Source: UBA877 sp034436335
GTDB taxonomy: Bacteria; Chloroflexota; Anaerolineae; Anaerolineales; Villigracilaceae
DNA: 64,000 nucleotides
Assembly (NCBI GenBank): GCA_034436335.1
Contig: DAOTVO010000008.1
Coordinates: forward strand, 28,859-92,858
Reading direction: 5' to 3'
The notes under the pieces are model-generated. The model did not search any database. It saw only the letters and a program-made list of their open reading frames with translations, and was not told where the DNA came from. Positions within the stretch are counted from its first letter, which is position 1, and each line of letters opens with the position of its first letter. Of this stretch, positions 33,601-40,620 are shown one piece after another. A program made the position numbers and the translations under genes.

Positions 33601-33730
33601 TGCCTTCTTCGACAAGGTGCTGGTCATGGCCGAGGACGAGCAGGTGCGGCAGAACCGCCTCGCCCTGGTAGGACAAATTGCCAATTTGTCCAGCGGCCTG
33701 GCAGACTTGAGCAAACTGGAAGGGTTCTAG
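30650..33730 (+). CDS. glyQS: Glycyl-tRNA synthetase, fused alpha and beta subunits
   Basis: 1026 residues. Residues 1-285 are the GlyQ (alpha) catalytic domain: [47 protein letters not shown] and [24 protein letters not shown]. A linker of tandem GACCGCA/CCGTCCA DNA joins it to GlyS (beta) from about residue 310 ([13 protein letters not shown]), ending with the anticodon-binding-like region ([22 protein letters not shown]). It charges tRNA-Gly. The coding sequence contains several in-frame palindromic repeats (listed separately). There is no clear Shine-Dalgarno at the ATG; 7-bp repeats sit there. Fusion of the two subunits is known in a few lineages. Confidence 0.92.
   Translation: [1026 protein letters not shown]
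31814..31840. repeat. Palindromic repeat inside glyQS (TGTAGGACAAGAT family)
   Basis: GTAGGACAAGATA followed by TATCCTGTCCTAC, one mismatch in 13, encoding [11 protein letters not shown]. Same family as the intergenic copy at 3080-3108. Confidence 0.75.
32032..32065. repeat. Palindromic repeat inside glyQS (GCCTGCGTCCCGC type)
   Basis: Outer GCCTG/CAGGC and inner TCCCGC-GCA-GCGGGA pairs. It encodes an extra stretch ([11 protein letters not shown]) just where GlyS normally reads directly from KTMRW to FSRPIRWL. Confidence 0.6.
32465..32539. repeat. REP-like palindrome inside glyQS (CCCCTCACCCC type)
   Basis: CCCCTCACCCC...CCCCTCTCCCT (32465-32489) pairs with AGGGAGAGGGG...GGGGTGAGGGG (32491-32514), followed by a further half unit to about 32539. 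It encodes a Pro/Gly/Arg-rich loop of about 25 residues ([19 protein letters not shown]) between HQRYFP and [10 protein letters not shown], two blocks that adjoin in ordinary GlyS. Confidence 0.85.
33444..33463. repeat. Short palindrome inside glyQS (CCCTGAG...GAAGTCGAAGGG type)
   Basis: CCCTGAGAGAAGTCGAAGGG, close to a dispersed palindrome seen in many genomes, followed by TTATCAGTAATCAGTGAG, which resembles the intergenic repeat at 6930-6980. It encodes a spacer ([13 protein letters not shown]). Confidence 0.6.
33671..33691. repeat. Small palindrome near the glyQS 3' end
   Basis: GGACAAATT-GCC-AATTTGTCC, perfect 9-bp arms, coding for GQIANLS. It resembles the GTAGGACA family but may be chance within a normal GlyS C-terminus. 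Confidence 0.45.
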
Positions 33731-33757
33731 AATTCGTTCGGTTGCAAGGAGGCTGTC

Positions 33758-35092
33758 ATGACCCAATCTCCCGGCGCCATTGACCTCGCCGAACTTCTCT
33801 TGCAAGAAGGGAAAAAGCGCGAGGCTGCGTCGTTGCTGGCAGCCTACCTGAAGCGCAATCCCACTTCGGCGCGCGCCTGGTGGGTGTTGAGCCAGGCTGT
33901 GGAAACCCCGGCCCAGGAGCGGGATTGCCTGGAACGGGTGCTGGTGCTCGAACCAGGGAACGCCCAGGCGCGGGCGCGTCTGGTGCAACTCAAAGCGCCG
34001 CCCCGGCAGTCTGTCAAACCGTTCACGGCTTCTCTTCCGTCAGACAGGGGGAGGGCGTTTGAGCCAACTCCGCCCCCGCCCGCGCCCAAGCCAGCGCCCG
34101 CCGAATGGGAAGCAACTACGCCAGACTGGCTTTCCCATCCCGCTTCTGACCTGAAGCCTGCCGCGCCGGAAGCCAAATCTGCGCCGGCCGAGGCAAAGCA
34201 CCGTGCCCCGGTTCAGCCAAAACCTGCCGCGGAGCCAAGTTCCGTCCCGCCCTGGGCGGAGCCGCCTGCTCGGTCTGCCGGCGCAGAGAAGCCGGTCCGA
34301 AAACCGCCGAGCCGCAAGAAATTCGGCGCGCTGGATGTGGTCATGATTACCATCATTCTGTGTCTGCTGGCGGCTTTTGCCTTCTTCTTGGTGTACATGT
34401 TCCTTATCCAGCCGGCTGCAACACAGGCAGTTCAGGGGTTTGCCCAAACAGAAACCCTCGCCGCCCTGCTGACCGAACGCGCTTCAACCAGGCCGAAACC
34501 CAGCCGGACGTTCACCCCCTCTCCCTCGCAGACGCCCACCGAAACGGCCACGCTGGCGCCGGGTGAGCCTTCGCCGACGTTTTCCCCCACCTCGCTCTAC
34601 ACTCCGACCGAGACGCCCATTCCGCAGTCGCAAATTGGTCTGGTGGCGGGCAGGTATCCGCCCGATTTTACGCTGACCAATGGCCTGACGGGTGAGTCGG
34701 TGCATCTCTACGATTACATCGGCAAACAGCCGGTGGTCCTCTTCTTCTGGGCCACCTGGTGCCCGTATTGCAAGGCCGAGCTCCCCTCTCTTCAGAGCGT
34801 CTATGAGAAATATCAAGCCGACGGGTTGGTGGTGCTGACGATTGACTCCGACCCGGACGATTCGATTCCGGAAATTGCTTCTGTTGTGCAAAAGTACGGC
34901 ATAACGTTTCCCGTCCTGGTGGATGAGACGGGGAATATCGGTTTGCAGTATGCCATTTCCTCCATCCCGCATCATCTGTTTATCGGGCGCAGCGGAAAGA
35001 TTGTCTCGGTGGCCAGCGGTAGCCTCACGCAAAGGCAGTTGGAAGGGCAGGTGATGAGCATTCTGCGCGTTTTCCCCACCTCAACGCCGTAG
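33758..35092 (+). CDS. Membrane-anchored TlpA/ResA-like thioredoxin with N-terminal repeat region
   Basis: 444 residues. Residues 1-80 are TPR-like (LAELLLQEGKKREAASLLAAYLKRNPTSARAWWVLSQ); 85-185 a Pro/Ala linker; one TM about 195-218 (VVMITIILCLLAAFAFFLVYMFL); a Thr/Pro-rich external stalk; then from residue 300 a thioredoxin fold with PPDFTLTNGLTGESVHLYDY and C335-P-Y-C338 in WATWCPYCKAELP, and the cis-Pro in SSIPHHLF. It should reduce disulfides or redox partners outside the membrane. AAGGAGG precedes the ATG; 27 nt after glyQS. Confidence 0.85.
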   Translation: MTQSPGAIDLAELLLQEGKKREAASLLAAYLKRNPTSARAWWVLSQAVETPAQERDCLERVLVLEPGNAQARARLVQLKAPPRQSVKPFTASLPSDRGRAFEPTPPPPAPKPAPAEWEATTPDWLSHPASDLKPAAPEAKSAPAEAKHRAPVQPKPAAEPSSVPPWAEPPARSAGAEKPVRKPPSRKKFGALDVVMITIILCLLAAFAFFLVYMFLIQPAATQAVQGFAQTETLAALLTERASTRPKPSRTFTPSPSQTPTETATLAPGEPSPTFSPTSLYTPTETPIPQSQIGLVAGRYPPDFTLTNGLTGESVHLYDYIGKQPVVLFFWATWCPYCKAELPSLQSVYEKYQADGLVVLTIDSDPDDSIPEIASVVQKYGITFPVLVDETGNIGLQYAISSIPHHLFIGRSGKIVSVASGSLTQRQLEGQVMSILRVFPTSTP

Positions 35093-35182
35093 GGACATTT
35101 TGCGGGGAATGTGTTGTTTTGCCTGGGAGGTGAGTCCCACGAAAGTTCCTCCCACTCGATGTTTGGGGGATAGGAAGGCGTT

Positions 35183-35836
35183 TTATGGCCTGATCGGCTT
35201 CTCTGCGACGATGAGAATGGCCGTAGCAAGCCAGCGAGAGGGCCGCGATACCCAATTCAGGTAAAAACGATTCAGCAAAAAGTAACGCCACACGCCCAAG
35301 ACATCCAGGATTTCAAAACAGCGGCTGACCTCGCGAAGCCAGAAGGCGCGCTCGCGGCGGTGAACATGGGTAGGGTCGTGGTCGAGCCGGCGGACCAGCC
35401 AACCCAGCGGGCCGTCATAGACCGGGACGGTTAATACCAGTAAACCGCCCGGACGGAGCACTTCGCCCAGATTGCGCCAGACCGCTTGCAGGTCGGGGAT
35501 ATGTTCGATGACATCGAAGCAAGTCACTACATCGTAGCGAGTCGTTGCCGGAAGAAACCCCAGCGCACCCTGAAAGAGAGTCACCTCCGGCGGCAGGATT
35601 TTGCCTGCTTCCTCGATGGCATAGGCCGAAATGTCACTGCCGCTGCAGGTGAAATACCGTTGCGCCTGCCGAAGAAATAAGCCCAGCGCACAGCCGGCAT
35701 CGAGCAAATGCCCGCCTGAGCGATAGCGGCGGATGACGTTCAGAAAAGCGCGCCATTTATAGGCCGGATTCCTGCGCCGGTAATTTCCTCCATACTGGGT
35801 CAGAAAGTAGTTAAGTTCGAAGGTTTCGCTAATCAT
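35183..35836 (-). CDS. Class I SAM-dependent methyltransferase
   Basis: 217 residues. Motif I is HLLDAGCALGLFLRQAQ, motif II YDVVTCFDVIEHI (the SAM-binding Asp and a ubiE-like E-H-I), then VLRPGGLLVLTVPV. The N-terminus (FELNYFLTQYGGNYRRRNPAYKW) is typical of methyltransferases found with glycosyltransferases. It overlaps the GT2 gene by 8 nt, suggesting a joint role in glycan or lipid-linked sugar modification. Confidence 0.85.
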   Translation of the reverse strand: MISETFELNYFLTQYGGNYRRRNPAYKWRAFLNVIRRYRSGGHLLDAGCALGLFLRQAQRYFTCSGSDISAYAIEEAGKILPPEVTLFQGALGFLPATTRYDVVTCFDVIEHIPDLQAVWRNLGEVLRPGGLLVLTVPVYDGPLGWLVRRLDHDPTHVHRRERAFWLREVSRCFEILDVLGVWRYFLLNRFYLNWVSRPSRWLATAILIVAEKPIRP

Positions 35837-36581
35837 TTCTGTGTTTGATGCGGTGAAGTCTCTCGCGCCAGGCCAGGCGCAGAGTCTCGCGAATGGTCTT
35901 CGAGACGTTCATCTTGCTCTTGCCGATTTTGTTTTCGTAATGCAGGACAAGCGGCACTTCGGTCATCACCGCGCCCAGACGGTTGAGTTTGAGCAGAATA
36001 TCCACCATGCAACTGAAGCCGGACTGGCTGATGAAGTCTTCGCCCCAGCGCTCGAAGGCGCGGCGGAGAATCTCGACCCGGTAGGCGCGGTAACCGCAAC
36101 TGTAATCGCGCACGCCGCGGATGGGCAGGAGAATCTGGAACAGCCAGCGCATGCCCGTGCTGAGGAACTCACGGAATCGTGAAAGCCCTACCACCCGCGC
36201 TCCGGGCTGGTAACGCGAGGCAATTACCACATCGTTGCCGCCCTCCAGCGTGGCAATCATGCGCGGCAGGAGGCCGGGCGTGTGGGTGTTGTCGGCATCC
36301 ATGGTGATGATGACGTCGTCCGCCTCGGCCAGGTCCAGGGCGCGCAGCAGGCCGGTCTTGATGGCCTCGCCCAGGCCGCGGTTCTGCGGGTGCTGGACGA
36401 GGAGCGTGTTGTCGTCCTCCAGGGCGCGGACGCGGGCAGCGGTCTCGTCGGCGCTGCCGTCGTCCACCACAATCACTTTGACCGGCTCGAGGAAGCGCTT
36501 GCGCGCCACGGCGCGGATTTGCTCGATGAGCGGGGCGATGACTTCTTGTTCGTTGTAGGCAGGCAGTACAACCAGAATCAT
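35829..36581 (-). CDS. Family 2 glycosyltransferase (polyprenyl-phosphate mannosyltransferase-like)
   Basis: 250 residues. VVLPAYNEQEVIAPLIEQI, VIVVDDGSADETAARV (nucleotide-sugar Asp), DADNTHTPGLLPRMI (metal D-x-D) and CGYRAYRVEILRRAFERWGEDF match the DPM1 group that transfers a sugar onto a polyprenyl phosphate. No TM segments are present beyond the catalytic domain. Its ATG overlaps the stop of the upstream gene (ATGA, 36578-36581) and its end overlaps the methyltransferase start. Confidence 0.9.
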   Translation of the reverse strand: MILVVLPAYNEQEVIAPLIEQIRAVARKRFLEPVKVIVVDDGSADETAARVRALEDDNTLLVQHPQNRGLGEAIKTGLLRALDLAEADDVIITMDADNTHTPGLLPRMIATLEGGNDVVIASRYQPGARVVGLSRFREFLSTGMRWLFQILLPIRGVRDYSCGYRAYRVEILRRAFERWGEDFISQSGFSCMVDILLKLNRLGAVMTEVPLVLHYENKIGKSKMNVSKTIRETLRLAWRERLHRIKHRND

Positions 36582-37909
36582 ACCTTTTGGCTCTTTTGAA
36601 TTTCGTCAATATAGACTTTGATGGCCGGAACGGCGGTCAGTTTCTTGTAGAAGAAATTGTTGACGATATTGATGACCTCCGCCCGGGCGGCTTCGGCCTC
36701 GGCGGTCAGTTCCTGACCGCTCTGCACGTTGTCGAGAGCGCGGCGCAGTTTCATCAGGTGGCGCACCACGCTGGTCTCTTCATCGCCTTCGAGGGCGCGG
36801 ATGACTGCCAGAATCAACTCATCGGCCTGGGCGCGGACGCTTTCGATGCTGATGCTCGAACCGGGGCGGCAACACTCGTCTGTGGTGCGGATGAGCGACC
36901 AGACCTGGTAGAGCATGGAAGCCGGTTCGTCGAATAGTTCGCGGATGAAGGCCGCCTCCTCGTAGCGTCCCGTCAGGCGGAAGATGTTGTACATGCGCTT
37001 GGCGGCCTTGCCGTAGTTGATATCTTTGGTCAGGTACTTGCTGACTTCCTTCTGCAACTGCTCCACGTACTCATCCAGGGCGTTGGCCGAGACGTGCTGG
37101 GCCAGTTTGGAGAAAATCGGCACCGACTCGGCTTCGAGATAGACCTCCTGGAAGTACGGGTCGAGATAGCCGTCCAGGGGGGTGATCGTCCCGTCGGGCG
37201 CTTCCCAGGTCACATCAAGCATGTTGCTGGCGTTGGCCAGTTGACCGCGCTGCGGGTCGGCCACCACCCAGTCGAGTTTGCACCAGCCGGGGTTGGCGGC
37301 GGCTTCGTCCCATTCGATGACGACCGGCCGCCCGTCCGGCGTGAAGGCTTCGATTTTCCCGGCCTGCACTTCTTCCGCCGTCCAGGAGATGGGCGAGCCT
37401 TTGGCGCGGCGTTTCCCATCCTTCACTACATCCTGCGGATAGGAACCGAACTTGGCCTCGATGAACTGGTAAGTGGGGCCTTTGAGCGTTTCGAGGATTT
37501 TTCGGCGCATGATGTCGGCCAGGATGACGCAGGCCTGCTCCCGCGTGGGGGCGAGGATATTGACGCGCTCAAAGTAGTCGGCATCGCCGGGGTAGGCCTG
37601 GATTTTGGACTGCGCCGAGGAGCCGGAGAGCGCCAGGGCCGTTTCCACCCGTCCCGGTTCATCTTTGAACTCCACCAGCCGCCCGAGGCGGCGGAAATGC
37701 TCCAGGTCGGCGGGACTGAAATCGAGCATGGTGACGCGGTGTCCGAAGACGCCGGCGCGCTCGTCCATCACGATTTCCTCGCCCTGCCCGGCGGCCAAGG
37801 CGGTCAGCCATTGCAGGGCCTCGGCCTCGTCCAGTTCGACCCCCAGGCGGCGCGCCGACTCGATGATGCGTTGCAGGTCGGCAGAAGGGGGGGTAGACGG
37901 TTTGCTCAT
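36578..37909 (-). CDS. Conserved hypothetical protein with a nucleotidyltransferase-like motif
   Basis: 443 residues, soluble, no signal peptide. Residues 92-112 read ALSGSSAQSKIQAYPGDADYF, i.e. G96-S97 and then D109-A-D111, the hG[GS]...Dh[DE]h pattern of the nucleotidyltransferase fold. A possible third acidic strand is VVIEWDEAA. The rest is helical (YVEQLQKEVSKYLTKDINYGKAAKRMYNIFRL). No family recalled. It is the first gene of a minus-strand operon with a GT2 and a methyltransferase, with overlapping ends, so it may act on the same glycan or lipid. Confidence 0.65.
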   Translation of the reverse strand: MSKPSTPPSADLQRIIESARRLGVELDEAEALQWLTALAAGQGEEIVMDERAGVFGHRVTMLDFSPADLEHFRRLGRLVEFKDEPGRVETALALSGSSAQSKIQAYPGDADYFERVNILAPTREQACVILADIMRRKILETLKGPTYQFIEAKFGSYPQDVVKDGKRRAKGSPISWTAEEVQAGKIEAFTPDGRPVVIEWDEAAANPGWCKLDWVVADPQRGQLANASNMLDVTWEAPDGTITPLDGYLDPYFQEVYLEAESVPIFSKLAQHVSANALDEYVEQLQKEVSKYLTKDINYGKAAKRMYNIFRLTGRYEEAAFIRELFDEPASMLYQVWSLIRTTDECCRPGSSISIESVRAQADELILAVIRALEGDEETSVVRHLMKLRRALDNVQSGQELTAEAEAARAEVINIVNNFFYKKLTAVPAIKVYIDEIQKSQKV

Positions 37910-37976
37910 TTTTTCTCCTCTCGTAACTCAATCCGAAATGCGGAGATTTCGGACTCCCGCGCCATTTGCCGCGAAA

Positions 37977-38537
37977 CTACCCGCGCCGGCGGATTTCCTT
38001 CAGCAAACAGCGGAACAGTTCGGCCTGGTCGAGGGCGTCTTGCAGGGCGTTGTGAGTCAGCGTCAGGTTCAGGCCGCAGTCGCGGCTGACCGCCTCAAGC
38101 CCGGTCTCTTGCCAGGACGCGCCGCTCCAGCCCATGTAGAGCGCCTTGATGTCCAGCGCGGCGTGGCCGAAGGGATTGCGTCCCAGGTAACGGTGAAAGT
38201 AATCGTTGACGAACATCCAGTCGAAGGGCGCGTTGAAGGCCACGAACACCGGCCGGCGCGGACCGGCGACCTGCTCCACCCATTCGGCAAAGTGCGCCAT
38301 CGCCTCGAAAGGCGGCAGACCACTCTCCGTCAGCCGCTCCAGCGACAGCCCGCTGACCATCAGCGCTTCGGGCGCAAAGCGGCTGTTCACCGGGCGCAGT
38401 TCAGCGTAGAAAGTATCCTGCGGCTCTTCTATGGTGCAGGCCCCAATCGCCAGCAGGGAATACTGCCCTGGGTTGGGCCCAGCGGTTTCCACATCTACGG
38501 AGATGTAGATTTCATCACTTTTGGGAAAGGCGCTCAT
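37977..38537 (-). CDS. DEDDh-type 3'-5' exonuclease
   Basis: 186 residues from the ATG at 38537. Exo I is IYISVDVETAGPNPGQYSLLAIG (D, E), Exo II is PVFVAFNAPFDWMFVNDYFHRY (D), and Exo III is LTHNALQDALDQAELF (H and D five residues apart). This is the RNase T/DnaQ fold, able to trim RNA or DNA 3' ends. The frame is open for 77 more codons upstream but without homology, and a -10 box (CTATAAT) ends 7 nt before the ATG with no Shine-Dalgarno, suggesting a leaderless message. Divergent from dnaG. Confidence 0.87.
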   Translation of the reverse strand: MSAFPKSDEIYISVDVETAGPNPGQYSLLAIGACTIEEPQDTFYAELRPVNSRFAPEALMVSGLSLERLTESGLPPFEAMAHFAEWVEQVAGPRRPVFVAFNAPFDWMFVNDYFHRYLGRNPFGHAALDIKALYMGWSGASWQETGLEAVSRDCGLNLTLTHNALQDALDQAELFRCLLKEIRRRG

Positions 38538-38544
38538 GAGGACT

Positions 38545-38573
38545 ATTATAGCCGGAGAGCGGCGAATTTCCAG
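38545..38573 (-). promoter_or_regulatory. Candidate leaderless promoter of the exonuclease gene
   Basis: Minus strand: CTGGAA (38573-38568), 17-nt spacer, TATAAT (38550-38545), seven bases before the ATG at 38537. The -35 is weak. Confidence 0.45.
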
Positions 38574-38682
38574 CCGTTTGTGGCGCAATTTTGCTCCCTC
38601 CCGTCCGTGCCTGCCAAAGAAGACGCCGGAAGCAGTATAATTCACCCTGCCAACCTGCCAACGTGTAAACCTGCCAACGTAA

Positions 38683-40611
38683 ATGTCTAAAATTGACGAA
38701 ATCAAAGCCCGCATAGACATCGTAGACCTGATCGGCGAGACGGTCAAACTGCGCCGCTCCGGTCGCAACTACGCGGGTCTTTGCCCCTTCCACAATGAGA
38801 AGACGCCCTCCTTTATCGTCTCCCCGGAGCGCCAAACCTGGCATTGCTTCGGTCAGTGCAACGAAGGCGGCGACATCTTCAAGTTCGTCATGAAGAAGGA
38901 AGGCTGGGACTTTGGCGAAGCCCTGCGCTACCTCGCCCAGCGCGCCGGCGTCCAACTGGAAGAATACCGCCCACAGAATCCGGCAGAGAAAGAAGAGCAC
39001 GAACGCCTGCGCCAGGCGCTCGAAGACGCCGCCACCTATTACCGTCATCAACTGCTGAACACGGAGGATGGCAAGGCGGCCCTCGAGTACCTGCGCCAGA
39101 AGCGCCGTCTCACCGAGGCGACCATCGAGACCTTTGGCCTGGGCTACGCCCCACGCGGCTGGGACAACCTGCTCAAGCACCTCACCGCCCGCGGCTACAG
39201 CGAGCAGGAATTACTGGACTGCGGCCTCATCAGCCAGCGCGCCGAAGAACGTGATAGCGGAACGCCGGAGCATCGAAAAACATTTGACCGCTTCCGCCGC
39301 CGCATCATGATCCCCATCCGCGATGAGCAGGGACGCATGGCCGGCTTTGGGGCGCGCATCCTCGACCCGGATGACTTCCCAAAATTCCTTAACTCTCCCG
39401 AAACGCCGCTTTTCTCCAAAAGCCGCCTCCTCTACGGCTTCGACCGGGCGCGCAAAGCCATTCGCGCCGCCGATCAAGCCGTCATCGTGGAAGGCTACCT
39501 GGATGTCATTGCCCTGCACCAGGCTGGCTTTGAGAATGTCGTCTCGCCGATGGGCACCGCGCTGACCGAGGACCAGTTGCGCCTGCTCAAACGCGCCACC
39601 CGCCGCATTGTGCTCGCCCTCGACCCCGACGCCGCCGGGCAAAAAGCCGTCTTCAGCGGGCTGGAGGCTGCCCGCCAGGCCCTCGACCGGGAGACGGAGA
39701 CCGCCTTCGACGCCCGCGGCCTGCTGCGCCATGAAGCGCGCCTGCAGGCCGACCTGCGCGTCGCCGTCATGCCCGACGGACTCGACCCGGACGAAATCGT
39801 CCAGCGCGACCCCGCCGAGTGGAAGCGGCTGATTGACGAGGCGCGCCCGATCGTCGTCCACGTCATGCATGCCCTGGCCGAGGGCCGCGACCTGAACGAC
39901 GCCCGCGTCAAATCCGAGATTGCTGCCCAGGTGCTGCCGCTCATCGAAGAACTGCCCGACCCGGTGACGCGCGACTCCTTCCGCCAGCAGTTGGCGCGCT
40001 TCCTGCGGGTGGACGAACGCTCGTTAATCGGGACGCAGGCGCGGGGTCCGCGGCCGAAACGGCCGCGCCCAACAGCGCCGGAATCCGCGCCGGCCGCCGA
40101 ACCGCCTCCGACCCTCAAAACGGCCGCCGTTGCCCCCGGCGGCAAGGTCGAAGCGCACGTCCTCGGCATCCTCTTGCGCCGCCCTGACCTGCTCTACCGT
40201 CTCGACCGCGCGCTGCAGGAAAACGGCCTTGGGCGCGTCGTTCCCGAAGATTTCGGGTATACTGACCACCAATTGATCTTCCGGCTGGTGCGCGAATCGC
40301 TCGAACAGGACGCCGCCGACCCGGAGCGTTATCTGCTCGAGTCGCTGCCCGCCGTCCTGCCCGGGCTGGCAGGCAGTCTGCTGGAAGGGGCGGCCGCGCT
40401 CGATCCGGTGGACGACCGCCTGATCGAAGATTTGTTCCGCTCTCTGCTGGCCATGCGCCGCCGAATTGTGGATGAAAGCATCAATCAGTTACGCTATCTC
40501 ATGGAAGAGGATGAATTGATGGCCGAGAACTACCGCCAGATTGTGCTACAAAACACCCGCCTGCGCCAGTTGCTCGACCGGGCGCGCTTGACCCGCAACG
40601 GAATTGCATAA
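38683..40611 (+). CDS. dnaG: DNA primase DnaG
   Basis: 642 residues. Zinc-binding domain C34, H37, C55, C59 in LCPFHNEKTPSF and WHCFGQC; RNA-polymerase-like core with EGYLDVIALHQAG (TOPRIM Glu) and LALDPDAAGQKA (TOPRIM D-x-D); FGARILDPDDFPKFLNSPET is a conserved primase block. The C-terminal 130 residues are the helicase-binding domain. It makes RNA primers at the fork. TATAAT at 38636-38641 is a likely -10; the leader contains CCTGCCAACG micro-repeats. Sigma factor sigA follows after 9 nt. Confidence 0.95.
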   Translation: MSKIDEIKARIDIVDLIGETVKLRRSGRNYAGLCPFHNEKTPSFIVSPERQTWHCFGQCNEGGDIFKFVMKKEGWDFGEALRYLAQRAGVQLEEYRPQNPAEKEEHERLRQALEDAATYYRHQLLNTEDGKAALEYLRQKRRLTEATIETFGLGYAPRGWDNLLKHLTARGYSEQELLDCGLISQRAEERDSGTPEHRKTFDRFRRRIMIPIRDEQGRMAGFGARILDPDDFPKFLNSPETPLFSKSRLLYGFDRARKAIRAADQAVIVEGYLDVIALHQAGFENVVSPMGTALTEDQLRLLKRATRRIVLALDPDAAGQKAVFSGLEAARQALDRETETAFDARGLLRHEARLQADLRVAVMPDGLDPDEIVQRDPAEWKRLIDEARPIVVHVMHALAEGRDLNDARVKSEIAAQVLPLIEELPDPVTRDSFRQQLARFLRVDERSLIGTQARGPRPKRPRPTAPESAPAAEPPPTLKTAAVAPGGKVEAHVLGILLRRPDLLYRLDRALQENGLGRVVPEDFGYTDHQLIFRLVRESLEQDAADPERYLLESLPAVLPGLAGSLLEGAAALDPVDDRLIEDLFRSLLAMRRRIVDESINQLRYLMEEDELMAENYRQIVLQNTRLRQLLDRARLTRNGIA

Positions 40612-40620
40612 AGGGGAAAG

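Noticed and set aside
37977..38768. 263-codon version of the exonuclease
   Set aside because: The first 77 codons include the intergenic region and the dnaG start area; the DEDDh domain begins right after the ATG at 38537, which has its own -10 box.
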